This document shows positions 13,909 through 21,202 of a DNA stretch of 28,146 nucleotides, in pieces. The stretch spans positions 1 through 28,146 of the forward strand of contig DAOTEJ010000028.1 of assembly GCA_035454085.1 (NCBI GenBank), read 5' to 3'. The stretch's first letter is position 1, and every line of letters starts with the position of its first letter. Both the position numbers and the translations under genes were made by a program. The notes below the pieces were generated by a model. It was not told the origin of the DNA and did not search any database. It worked only from the letters and a program-made list of their open reading frames with translations. The DNA is from DAOTEJ01 sp035454085. Lineage in GTDB: Bacteria > Pseudomonadota > Gammaproteobacteria > Burkholderiales > Burkholderiaceae_F.

Positions 13909-15693
13909 ATGGCAACCAACACCACTCAAGCCGCGGGCGGCAAGCGCGTTGTCGTCGACCCCGTCACCCGCATCGAGGGGCACCTGCGCATCCAGGCAGT
14001 GCTCGACAACAAGAACGTGATCACCGACGCCATGTCCACCGGCACGATGTGGCGCGGCCTCGAGGTCATCCTCAAGGGCCGCGACCCGCGTGACGCCTGG
14101 GCCTTCGTCGAGCGCATCTGCGGCGTGTGCACGGGCATCCACGCCCTGGCAGCGGTGCGCGCGGTCGAGGACGCGATCGGCATCAAGATCCCCAAGAACG
14201 CGAACATCATCCGCAACCTGATGAACGCGACGCTGTACGCGCAGGACCACCTCACGCACTTCTACCAGCTGCACGGGCTCGACTGGATCGACGTGGTCAG
14301 CGCCCTCAAGGCCGACCCGAAGAGGACCTCCGAGATCCAGCAGTCGATCTCGAACCACCCGATGTCCTCGCCGGCGTACTTCCGCGACGTGCAGAACCGT
14401 CTCAAGAAGTTCGTCGAGAGCGGCCAGCTCGGCATCTTCGCCAACGCCTACTGGGGTAACCCGGCCTACAAGCTGCCGCCCGAGGTGAACCTGCTGGGCA
14501 CGGTGCACTACCTCGAGGCCCTGGACTTCCAGAAGGAGATCGTCAAGATCCACACGATCCTCGGCGGCAAGAACCCGCACCCGAACTACCTGGTGGGCGG
14601 CGTGCCCGTGCCCATCAACGTGGACGAGACGGGCAGCGCGAGCGTGATGGTGAGCCAGGTCTACCTGAACTACATCCGCGACATCGCCAAGAACTCGATC
14701 GCCTTCATCGATCAGGTCTACCTGCCCGACCTGCTGGCCATCGCCGGCTTCTACAAGGACTGGGGCAAGATCGGCGGCGGCCTGTCGAGCAAGAACATCA
14801 TGTGCTACGGCGACTTCCCCGAGATCGCCAACGACTGGTCGTCCAAGAGCCTGGCGATGCCCAACGGCATCATCCTCAACGGCAACCTCAAGGAGATCCA
14901 GGAAGTCGACCTGCGCGCGCCCGACCAGATCCAGGAATGGGTGACGCACAGCTGGTACAAGTATCCGGACGAGGCCGTCGGCCTGCACCCCTGGGACGGC
15001 GTGACCGACCAGAACTTCAAGCTCGGCAAGGGTACCGAGGGCACCAAGACCAACATCCAGTGGCTCGGGGCAGAAGAGAAGTACTCGTGGATCAAGGCCC
15101 CGCGCTGGAAGGGCAACGCGGTCGAGGTCGGTCCCCTGGCGCGCTACGTCCTGGCCTACGCCAAGGGCATCCCCGAGTTCAAGGAGCCGCTCGAGAAGTC
15201 GCTCAAGCAGCTCGACCTGCCGGTGGCCGCCGTGTTCTCGACCCTGGGCCGCACCCTGGCCCGCGGGCTCGAGGCCTCGTGGGCCGCGCACAAGATGCTG
15301 CAGTATGTCGACGAGCTGACCGCCAACATCAAGGCCGGCGACACGGCCACCGCGAACGTCGAAAAGTGGGAGCCCAGCACCTGGCCAACCCAGTGCAAGG
15401 GCGTGGGCTACTGCGAAGCGCCGCGCGGCGCGCTCGGCCACTGGGTCAAGATCCGCGACACGCGCATCGACACCTGGCAGGCCGTGGTGCCCACCACCTG
15501 GAACGCCAGCCCGCGTGACCCGAAGGGGCAGATGGGCGCGTACGAGGCCTCCCTGCTCGGCACGCCGATGGCGGTGCCCGACCAGCCACTCGAGATCCTG
15601 CGGACCATCCACAGCTTCGACCCGTGCCTGGCCTGCGCCACCCACGTGATCTCTCCCGAGGGAGAAGAGATCGTCAAGGTGCAGGTGCGCTGA
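13909..15693 (+). CDS. hupL: Membrane-bound [NiFe]-hydrogenase large subunit (hupL/hoxG)
   Basis: This is the catalytic subunit that carries the Ni-Fe(CN)2CO centre and oxidises H2. The 594-residue product has the N-terminal ligand motif RICGVCTG (Cys71, Cys74) and the C-terminal DPCLACATH (Cys573, Cys576, His579). The last 15 residues (VISPEGEEIVKVQVR) form the extension expected to be removed by the HupD protease after nickel insertion. The RIEGHL motif near residue 21 is also typical. Full family length with no internal break. It starts six bases after hupS with AAGGA upstream. It has no signal of its own and travels with the small subunit through Tat. Confidence 0.98.
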   Translation: MATNTTQAAGGKRVVVDPVTRIEGHLRIQAVLDNKNVITDAMSTGTMWRGLEVILKGRDPRDAWAFVERICGVCTGIHALAAVRAVEDAIGIKIPKNANIIRNLMNATLYAQDHLTHFYQLHGLDWIDVVSALKADPKRTSEIQQSISNHPMSSPAYFRDVQNRLKKFVESGQLGIFANAYWGNPAYKLPPEVNLLGTVHYLEALDFQKEIVKIHTILGGKNPHPNYLVGGVPVPINVDETGSASVMVSQVYLNYIRDIAKNSIAFIDQVYLPDLLAIAGFYKDWGKIGGGLSSKNIMCYGDFPEIANDWSSKSLAMPNGIILNGNLKEIQEVDLRAPDQIQEWVTHSWYKYPDEAVGLHPWDGVTDQNFKLGKGTEGTKTNIQWLGAEEKYSWIKAPRWKGNAVEVGPLARYVLAYAKGIPEFKEPLEKSLKQLDLPVAAVFSTLGRTLARGLEASWAAHKMLQYVDELTANIKAGDTATANVEKWEPSTWPTQCKGVGYCEAPRGALGHWVKIRDTRIDTWQAVVPTTWNASPRDPKGQMGAYEASLLGTPMAVPDQPLEILRTIHSFDPCLACATHVISPEGEEIVKVQVR

Positions 15694-15704
15694 AAGGAGC
15701 GGCC

Positions 15705-16433
15705 ATGAAAGTCAACCATGTCACCGGCGAAGTGCTCGGTGGGCCGGTCAAGCCCATCTACGTGTACGAGGCGCCCGTGCGCTTCTGGCACTGGGCGATG
15801 GCCTTCATGATGGTGTTTCTCGTCGTGACGGGCTATCTGATCGGGGCGCCGCTGCCTTCCAACTACGGCGACACCTGGAACGAGTACCTGATGGGCAACA
15901 TCCGCATGATCCACTTCATCGCGGGCATGCTCTTCACGGTGCTGTTCATCGTCCGGGTCTACTGGGCCATCGTCGGCAATCACCACGCCCGCGCGATCTT
16001 CATCCCGCCGGTGTGGTCGCTGTCGTGGTGGGGCGGAATGATCCGCCAGGGCATGTACTACCTCTTCCTCAAGAAGAAGTCGCCCGAATGGGTCGGCCAC
16101 AACCCGCTCGCCCAGATCGCAATGTTCGCGATGTACGTGGTCGGGTCGGTGCTGATCATCATCACCGGGTTCGGCCTGTACGCGCAGCAGTGGGGCTGGG
16201 ACACCGGGTGGATGAGGTGGTTCGGCTGGGTCACCGTGCTGTTCGGCGAGCCCCAGACCGTGCGCACCGTGCACCACCTGCTCATGTACTACCTCGGCAT
16301 CTTTGCGCTGATCCACATGTACATGGTCTTCCGCGAGGACGTCATGGGCGGCACGACGCAGTTGTCGACCATGACCAACGGCGTGCGCATGTTCAAGGAG
16401 CCGGTCGAACCGCAGGGCAAGCACCAGGCCTAG
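15705..16433 (+). CDS. hupC: Ni/Fe-hydrogenase b-type cytochrome subunit (hupC/hoxZ)
   Basis: This di-haem cytochrome b anchors the hydrogenase to the membrane and passes electrons from the small subunit to quinone. The 242-residue product has four hydrophobic helices and histidines placed as in the family: RFWHW (His29), RMIHF (His70), VHHLL (His190/191) and LIHMY (His204). The start at 15705 has AAAGGAG upstream and lies 11 bases after hupL. Length is normal. Confidence 0.96.
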   Translation: MKVNHVTGEVLGGPVKPIYVYEAPVRFWHWAMAFMMVFLVVTGYLIGAPLPSNYGDTWNEYLMGNIRMIHFIAGMLFTVLFIVRVYWAIVGNHHARAIFIPPVWSLSWWGGMIRQGMYYLFLKKKSPEWVGHNPLAQIAMFAMYVVGSVLIIITGFGLYAQQWGWDTGWMRWFGWVTVLFGEPQTVRTVHHLLMYYLGIFALIHMYMVFREDVMGGTTQLSTMTNGVRMFKEPVEPQGKHQA

Positions 16434-16435
16434 GC

Positions 16436-16765
16436 ATGAACCCCGCCTTGCCTCGCACCGCGCAGGAGCGCCGCAGCGCGCCCCTGCGCGGTTCGTCTTC
16501 CCGCCGGCCGCCTCACCCCGGGCAGTTCCTCGAGTCGCGCTACCTCGAACCCCTGGGCATTTCTCAGACCCATCTTGCCGAGGCGATCGGCGTCTCGCGC
16601 CGCCGCGTCAACGAACTCATCAACGGCCGTCGGTCCATCACCCCCGACACCGCCGTGCGGCTGGCTCACTTCTTCGGCAACGACGCCGAGTTCTGGATGC
16701 ACCTGCAGGTCGCCTGGGACATGCACGCCGCGGTGCGCCGCTGGCGAGCAACCACGCGTTCCTGA
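16436..16765 (+). CDS. HigA-family XRE-type antitoxin/regulator inside the hydrogenase operon
   Basis: This 109-residue protein has an Arg-rich N-terminal tail of about 23 residues and then a HigA-like domain: HPGQFLESRYLEPLGI, the helix-turn-helix QTHLAEAIGVSRRRVNELIN, GRRSITPDTAVRLAHFF and FWMHLQVAWDMH. It starts two bases after the hupC stop, so it is probably co-transcribed. No HigB-type toxin gene lies beside it: upstream is hupC and downstream is a 93-base spacer and then hupD. It could be a solitary DNA-binding regulator of this operon or a leftover antitoxin. It is absent from the classical hoxKGZMLO order, which makes it the one gene here that does not match the known cluster. Confidence 0.86.
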   Translation: MNPALPRTAQERRSAPLRGSSSRRPPHPGQFLESRYLEPLGISQTHLAEAIGVSRRRVNELINGRRSITPDTAVRLAHFFGNDAEFWMHLQVAWDMHAAVRRWRATTRS

Positions 16766-16777
16766 GGGCCAAGCCCC

Positions 16778-16803
16778 GGCGGCTTGACCGAGCGCAAGCC
16801 GCC
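16778..16803 (+). terminator. Hairpin in the spacer between the HigA-like gene and hupD (possible attenuator)
   Basis: A perfect 9-bp stem (GGCGGCTTG / CAAGCCGCC) with an 8-base loop begins 12 bases after the HigA-like stop. There is no clear U-run after it, so full termination is doubtful. It could reduce read-through into the accessory genes or stabilise the structural-gene mRNA. Confidence 0.4.
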
Positions 16804-16816
16804 TTGGCACCCACCC

Positions 16817-16850
16817 CGTTACTTTCCGCTTCGTTACTGACTGCGTAACG
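16817..16850 (+). promoter_or_regulatory. GTTAC repeat cluster / small hairpin over the hupD ribosome binding site
   Basis: CGTTAC occurs at 16817-16822 and 16832-16837 (15 bases apart), and GTAACG at 16845-16850, giving an inverted repeat CGTTAC-N7-GTAACG. It abuts the GGAG of hupD, whose GTG start is at 16859. It could be an operator related to 12615-12631 or an RNA hairpin limiting hupD translation. Confidence 0.3.
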
Positions 16851-16858
16851 GAGTTGCC

Positions 16859-17488
16859 GTGGCACATCAGCGTGCCGCCCTGGTCCTTGGCCTGGGCAAT
16901 CTACTGTGGGCCGACGAGGGTTTCGGGGTGCGCGCCGTCGAGGCGCTCAACGCCGCGTGGCGCTTCCCCGATGGGGTCGACCTGATCGACGGCGGCACCC
17001 AGGGCATGGGCCTGCTGGAGCTGGTCTGCACCTCGCCGCGCGTGCTCATCCTCGACTGCGCCGATCTGCGTGCGGCGCCCGGCACGCTGCGCGTGCTGCG
17101 CGACGGCGAGATCGCCGCCTGGAGCGCCACCAAGCTCTCGCCCCACCAGACGGGATTCAACGACGTGCTCGCCGCCGCCGCGCTCAAGGGCGAATACCCC
17201 GAACGCCTCACGGTGGTCGGCGTGCAGCCCTCCGTGCTCGACGACTTCGGCGGCACGCTCAGCGAGCTCGTGCGGGCGCGCCTGGCACCCGCCGTGGACT
17301 GCGCCGCAGCCGAGCTTGCCGCCTGGGGGCTAGCCGGCACGCCGCGAGCGGCCGGCGAACTCGTCCCCGCGCTCAACGCCGGCGCCCTGGCCATCGATGC
17401 CTACGAGGCCCAGCGCCCCGCCGCCGATGCCGCCTGCCGCACCGGCGACGAACGCTTCCTCGCCATTCGCGCGGCTCAGGAGACCTGA
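16859..17488 (+). CDS. hupD: Hydrogenase maturation protease HupD/HoxM
   Basis: This endopeptidase removes the C-terminal extension of HupL after nickel insertion. The 209-residue product has the family N-terminus LVLGLGNLLWADEGFGVRAV with the nickel-sensing Glu20, then LILDCADL (Asp66) and LSPHQTGF (His96), the three metal-binding positions known for HybD. It starts with GTG at 16859 behind CGGAG. The C-terminal 40 residues beyond the core are Ala-rich and poorly conserved. It is the first gene after the spacer that splits the operon. Confidence 0.95.
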   Translation: MAHQRAALVLGLGNLLWADEGFGVRAVEALNAAWRFPDGVDLIDGGTQGMGLLELVCTSPRVLILDCADLRAAPGTLRVLRDGEIAAWSATKLSPHQTGFNDVLAAAALKGEYPERLTVVGVQPSVLDDFGGTLSELVRARLAPAVDCAAAELAAWGLAGTPRAAGELVPALNAGALAIDAYEAQRPAADAACRTGDERFLAIRAAQET

Positions 17489-17489
17489 C

Positions 17490-17795
17490 ATGTGCATCGG
17501 CATTCCCCTGCGCGTCGACCAGGTGCTGGTCGGCACCGCCGTGTGCAGCGGCCGCGGCCAGACGCAGCGCCTCAACATGATGTTGGTCGGCGAGCAGCCC
17601 CCCGGCACCTGGGTGCTGGCCCACAACGGCCGCGCGCTGCGCGTGCTGACGGCCGATGAGGCGCGCAGCATCGACCTCGCGCTCGATGCGCTCGAGCAGG
17701 TCATGAACGGCAACCCCGATCAGATCGAGGCCGGCTTCGCGGACCTCGTCAACCGCACCCCGCAACTGCCCCCCCACCTGAGGAAGCCCCAGTGA
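17490..17795 (+). CDS. hupF: HypC/HupF-family hydrogenase formation chaperone (hupF/hoxL)
   Basis: This dedicated HypC paralogue guides maturation of the membrane-bound hydrogenase large subunit. The 101-residue product begins MCIGIPLRV with the essential Cys2 of the family and has the beta-barrel stretch TWVLAHNGRALRVL. It is longer than HypC at its C-terminus (acidic and amphipathic tail), as usual for HupF. It starts one base after the hupD stop and overlaps hupG by four bases. A separate true HypC is encoded at 24753. Confidence 0.93.
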   Translation: MCIGIPLRVDQVLVGTAVCSGRGQTQRLNMMLVGEQPPGTWVLAHNGRALRVLTADEARSIDLALDALEQVMNGNPDQIEAGFADLVNRTPQLPPHLRKPQ

Positions 17796-18265
17796 GCGCG
17801 TCCACCCTGCAGGCTGAAGCCCCCATCGATTGCCGCACCCACCCCGTCTTCCTGCGCCTGCTGTCCCAGCCCGGCCACAGCGCGGTCGCCGAGGCCGAGT
17901 TCGACGCGTACCGCGCCCAGCCGGGCCACACCTTGCTGGTGTTCACCGAGGATCCGGTGCGCTTCAAGGAGACGCTCGACCTGGCGGTGATCGCCCCCGA
18001 GATCGCCGCCGCCTTCCCCGGGCGCTTCCGCGTCGGCGTGCTGCTGCCCGAGGCGGCGCGTGCCCTGCACGCGCGTTACGGCTTCATGCGCTGGCCCGCG
18101 CTGGTGATGCTGCGCGACGGCCAGTACGTGGGTGCCGTCGACGGCCTGCGCGACTGGGGCGACTACCTCAGCGAGGTCGCGCGCCTGCTCGCGGCCGAAC
18201 CCTCCCGCCCGCCCGCCATCGGCATCCCGGTTGCCGGGGGCGCCGCCGCGAACTGCCACCACTAA
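17792..18265 (+). CDS. hupG: Hydrogenase expression protein HupG/HoxO (HyaE family, thioredoxin-like)
   Basis: HoxO/HyaE proteins have a thioredoxin fold without the CXXC active site and act as chaperones for the Tat-exported small subunit, with a protective role under O2. The 157-residue product has the fold pattern HTLLVFTEDP, FRVGVLLPEAARALHARYGF and RWPALVMLRDG, and no CXXC. The GTG start at 17792 overlaps the hupF stop. It ends with an unusual NCHH. Confidence 0.9.
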   Translation: MSASTLQAEAPIDCRTHPVFLRLLSQPGHSAVAEAEFDAYRAQPGHTLLVFTEDPVRFKETLDLAVIAPEIAAAFPGRFRVGVLLPEAARALHARYGFMRWPALVMLRDGQYVGAVDGLRDWGDYLSEVARLLAAEPSRPPAIGIPVAGGAAANCHH

Positions 18266-18281
18266 CCCGCACGAGCCCGCC

Positions 18282-19151
18282 ATGAAGGACTTTCCCCTGC
18301 CCGTCCGCGGCATCGGCCCCGGCTCCCAGCCCACCGAGGGCGACGAGGCCAGCACCATCGACATGCCGCGCGAAGTCGAAGTCTTCGCCATGCCCTTCGT
18401 TCCCGACGTCGCCGACAGCGCCGCGGCGCGCGAGTGCCGCGACGTGCTCGCCCGCCTGGCGCGCGCGATGGCCAGTTGGGACCCCGACGAGACCCTGGGC
18501 GGCCCGACCCTGGACCTCGCGGGCGTCTCACCCGCCGCCATCGAGCTCGTCAACCAGATGATGGGCGAAGGCGAGGTCGGCATCCGCATCGCCGACGGCC
18601 GCGATGTGCGCATCCAGGAATCCGTGTTCACCGGGCTTTGGCGCCTGCGCGAGTTCGACGCCGCGGGCCGCCTGGTGCGCGACACCATCGAGGCCGCCGG
18701 GGTGCCCACCGAGGCCCTGACCGTGCTGCGCAGCCACACCACCGAGGAAGTCGGCGACGTGGCCATCCCCGAGGGCGCGATGAACGTCGCACCCATCATC
18801 ACCGAGCTGCGCGCGCAGATGAAGTCCTGGCGCCCCGGCCGCCCCGCCCACGTGATCAACCTGACCCTGCTGCCGGTCTCGCCGGTCGACCTGCAGGTGA
18901 TCGACTCGGTGCTGGGCTCGGGCGCGGTGGCCATGATCTCGCGCGGCTTCGGCAACTGCCACGTCAGTGCCACGCGCCTGCGCAACGTCTGGCGCGTGCA
19001 GTACTTCAACGCGATGAAGACGCTGATCCTCAACACCGTCGTGATCACCCAGCTGCCCGAGGAGGTGATCGCCGCGCCCGAGGACATCCGCGACACCCGC
19101 GAGCGCTTCGACGAGCTTCTCACCTGGGTCGAGGAGGCCTGGGAGCTGTGA
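18282..19151 (+). CDS. hupH: Hydrogenase expression protein HupH/HoxQ (HyaF family)
   Basis: The HupH/HoxQ/HyaF family works with HupG in handling the hydrogenase small subunit and its iron-sulphur clusters. The 289-residue product has an N-terminal Pro/acid-rich part, a middle region with VNQMMGEGEVGIRI, and the conserved C-terminal block GFGNCHVSATRLRNVWRVQY with a single cysteine. Start ATG at 18282, 16 bases after hupG. The stop overlaps the GTG of the rubredoxin gene (GTGA). Confidence 0.93.
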   Translation: MKDFPLPVRGIGPGSQPTEGDEASTIDMPREVEVFAMPFVPDVADSAAARECRDVLARLARAMASWDPDETLGGPTLDLAGVSPAAIELVNQMMGEGEVGIRIADGRDVRIQESVFTGLWRLREFDAAGRLVRDTIEAAGVPTEALTVLRSHTTEEVGDVAIPEGAMNVAPIITELRAQMKSWRPGRPAHVINLTLLPVSPVDLQVIDSVLGSGAVAMISRGFGNCHVSATRLRNVWRVQYFNAMKTLILNTVVITQLPEEVIAAPEDIRDTRERFDELLTWVEEAWEL

Positions 19152-19384
19152 GCACGGACGGGCGCCATACCTTCGAGGGGTCCTTCCTCGGCGACGCCAG
19201 CAAGATCGGGCCGTCCACGCGGCTCGAGTGCAAGGTGTGCTGGCACGTCTACGATCCCGCCGAGGGCGATGCGCACTGGCAGATCCCGCCCGGCACCGCT
19301 TTCACCGACCTGCCGGCGCACTGGTCCTGCCCCGAGTGCGGCTGCCAGAAGGAGCAGTTCCTCGTGCTGCGCGACGATGACTGA
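19148..19384 (+). CDS. hupI: Hydrogenase-associated rubredoxin HupI/HoxR
   Basis: This small redox protein is needed for full activity of O2-tolerant membrane-bound hydrogenase. The 78-residue product has the two iron-binding knuckles LECKVCWHVYDP (Cys28, Cys31) and SCPECGC (Cys61, Cys64), and an IPPGTAFTDLPAHW link, all typical of rubredoxin. The N-terminal extension of about 25 residues is usual for HupI. The GTG start at 19148 overlaps hupH, and eight bases overlap hupJ. Confidence 0.95.
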   Translation: MSTDGRHTFEGSFLGDASKIGPSTRLECKVCWHVYDPAEGDAHWQIPPGTAFTDLPAHWSCPECGCQKEQFLVLRDDD

Positions 19385-19952
19385 GCCCGCCGTCGGCCTG
19401 CCCAATCCCGCCCCGCGGCTCGAGGCGGGCTACGCCGAGATCCTGCGCACGCGCATGAGCGGCCTGCCCTTCGTGCATCCGCGGCTGGCGGTCGAGGCGG
19501 TGGACTTCGCGCTCTGGGAAGGTCGCTGGCTGGGCGTGATGGTCACCCCCTGGTTCGTGAATCTCGTGCTCACGCCCGCCGACCCGTCGCGCTGGACGGC
19601 CGTCGCCCCGGGCGCCAAGACCACCTACCGCTTCCCGGCGGGCAAGTACGAGTTCGTCGCCGCCCGCGACGAACTGCTCGGCGAGTACCAGTCCTGCGCG
19701 CTGTTCTCGGCCCCGCTGGACATCGCCGATCAGGACACGGCGCGCCTGATCGCCCGCTGTGCCCGCGAGGCCCTGTTCGATCCCGAGCATGCCGCCGAGG
19801 AGCAGGGCGCGCCGCTCACGCCGCTGCCCGCCGTCGACCCCGAGGCCCCCGGCCTCGAGGACAAGATCGACGCCAAGCTCGAGCAAGGCATGAGCAAGCG
19901 CGGCTTCCTGCGAGGCGCCTTCCTGCGCAGCCCCGATGAGCCTCGAGGGTGA
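19377..19952 (+). CDS. hupJ: [NiFe]-hydrogenase assembly chaperone HupJ/HoxT (HybE family)
   Basis: HybE/HoxT-family chaperones assist hydrogenase assembly. The 191-residue product contains the family blocks MSGLPFVHPRLAVEAV, GVMVTPWFVNLVL and FPAGKYEFVAARD, and ends with SKRGFLRGAFLRS. The start at 19377 (ATG ACT GAG) overlaps the rubredoxin stop by eight bases; the stop overlaps hupK. It probably acts in the cytoplasm before Tat export. Confidence 0.92.
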   Translation: MTEPAVGLPNPAPRLEAGYAEILRTRMSGLPFVHPRLAVEAVDFALWEGRWLGVMVTPWFVNLVLTPADPSRWTAVAPGAKTTYRFPAGKYEFVAARDELLGEYQSCALFSAPLDIADQDTARLIARCAREALFDPEHAAEEQGAPLTPLPAVDPEAPGLEDKIDAKLEQGMSKRGFLRGAFLRSPDEPRG

Positions 19953-20838
19953 GATCCGCGTGCGCCTGCTCTGGGATGGCCATCGCATAGAGCGCGTCAC
20001 CGTGCAGGCCGCCCGGCCGCTCGCCGCCCCGCGCCTGCTCGCCGGCCGCGCACCCGCCGAGGCGCTCGCGCTCGTCCCGGCGCTGTATGCGCTGTGCGGC
20101 CAGGCCCAGGGCGCAGCGGCGCAACTGGCTCTGCAGCACGCGGGCGCAGACCTGCCCGCCGCCCCCGACCCCCAGGCCCTGCGCCGCGCCGTGTGGCTCG
20201 AGACCCTGGGCGAGTACTTCTGGCGGCTGCTGCTCGACTGGCCCGAAGCCTGCGGCCTGCCCGGCCCGCGCGAGCCCGTGGCCGCGGCACGCCGCTTGGT
20301 GCTGGGCGCGCANNNNNNNNNNNNNNNNNNNNNNNNNNNNNNNNNNNNNNNNNNNNNNNNNNNNNNNNNNNNNNNNNNNNNNNNNNNNNNNNNNNNNNNN
20401 NNNNNNNNNNNNGGCGCGCTCGCCCGCCAGCGCCACGCCCCGCTGCTCGCTGCCCTGCTGGCCGAGCGCGGCGCCGACGCCGCCGTGCGCCTGGCGGCGC
20501 GCCTGCGCGAATTCGCCGCCCTGCTCGTGGACGGCCTGCCCGCCGCCTGGGTGCACGGGCAGGCGGTGCGCACAACCGACGGCGCGCTTGCCGGCATCGG
20601 CGCCGTGCAGACCGCGCGCGGTCTGCTGCTGCACCGTGCGCGGCTCGCACAGGGCCGCGTGGCCGACTACGCGGTGGTCGCGCCCACCGAGTGGAACTTC
20701 GCGGCCGACGGCGCCCTGGTGCGTGCGCTCGCGCACCGCGCCTGCACCAGCGAGGCCCAGGCGCAGGCCGACACCCGGCTGATGGTCCAGGCGCTCGACC
20801 CCTGCGTGGCCTGCAAGGTGGAGCTCGCCCATGCATGA
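19936..20838 (+). CDS. hupK: Hydrogenase expression protein HupK/HoxV (interrupted by assembly gap)
   Basis: HoxV/HupK is a large-subunit-like scaffold on which the Fe(CN)2CO unit is thought to be assembled before transfer to the hydrogenase. The sequence looks like a degenerate HupL. Near residue 54, ALCGQAQGAAA replaces CGVCTG, keeping the first cysteine but with Ala for the second. The C-terminus LDPCVACKVELAHA keeps DPCxxC but lacks the terminal His and the cleavable tail. One hundred Ns (20313-20412) interrupt it; the frame is the same on both sides. With the gap counted, the length is about 300, close to HoxV. It overlaps hupJ by 17 bases and hypA by eight. Confidence 0.88.
   Translation: MSLEGEIRVRLLWDGHRIERVTVQAARPLAAPRLLAGRAPAEALALVPALYALCGQAQGAAAQLALQHAGADLPAAPDPQALRRAVWLETLGEYFWRLLLDWPEACGLPGPREPVAAARRLVLGAXXXXXXXXXXXXXXXXXXXXXXXXXXXXXXXXXXGALARQRHAPLLAALLAERGADAAVRLAARLREFAALLVDGLPAAWVHGQAVRTTDGALAGIGAVQTARGLLLHRARLAQGRVADYAVVAPTEWNFAADGALVRALAHRACTSEAQAQADTRLMVQALDPCVACKVELAHA
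20313..20412. other. Assembly gap (100 N) in hupK
   Basis: One hundred Ns. The sequences on either side do not repeat each other beyond a few bases. The coding frame is kept across it, so the true missing length is probably a multiple of three plus one, near 100 bases. Confidence 0.99.
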
Positions 20839-21172
20839 GATGTCGCTCGCGCAGAGCATCGTCGAGATCGTCGAGCGCACCGCCGCCGCGAACGGCGGCG
20901 GGCGGGTGAGCGCGGTACGGCTCGAGATCGGCGCACTCTCGCACGTGGAAGTCGAGGCGCTGCGCTTCTGCTTCGACGCCGTCACGCGCGGCGGCGCCGC
21001 GGAGGGCGCGCGCCTGGAACTAGACTCGCCCCCGGGCCAGGCTTGGTGCATGCCCTGCGGGGCCACGGTGCCACTGGCACGGCTGGGCGACGCCTGTCCG
21101 CACTGCGGCAGCCACCAGTTGCAGGTGACGCAGGGCGAGGAAATGCGCGTCAAGGACATCGAACTCATCTAG
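20831..21172 (+). CDS. hypA: Hydrogenase nickel incorporation protein HypA
   Basis: HypA is the nickel metallochaperone that, with HypB, inserts Ni into the large subunit. The 113-residue product starts MHEMSLAQSIVEIVE, with the nickel-binding MHE (His2), and has the zinc site WCMPCG (Cys73, Cys76 by count) and CPHCGS (Cys89, Cys92). Length is standard. It overlaps the hupK end by eight bases and is the first of the hyp genes. Confidence 0.97.
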   Translation: MHEMSLAQSIVEIVERTAAANGGGRVSAVRLEIGALSHVEVEALRFCFDAVTRGGAAEGARLELDSPPGQAWCMPCGATVPLARLGDACPHCGSHQLQVTQGEEMRVKDIELI

Positions 21173-21202
21173 GCCCCTCGGGGTCCTGAACGGGAAGTCA
21201 TC

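Noticed and set aside
12697..15645. Long minus-strand open frame opposite hupS and hupL
   Set aside because: Shadow of the hydrogenase genes; no domains or start signals.
16436..16765. Complete higBA toxin-antitoxin system
   Set aside because: Only the HigA-like gene is present; no toxin-like frame lies upstream or downstream.
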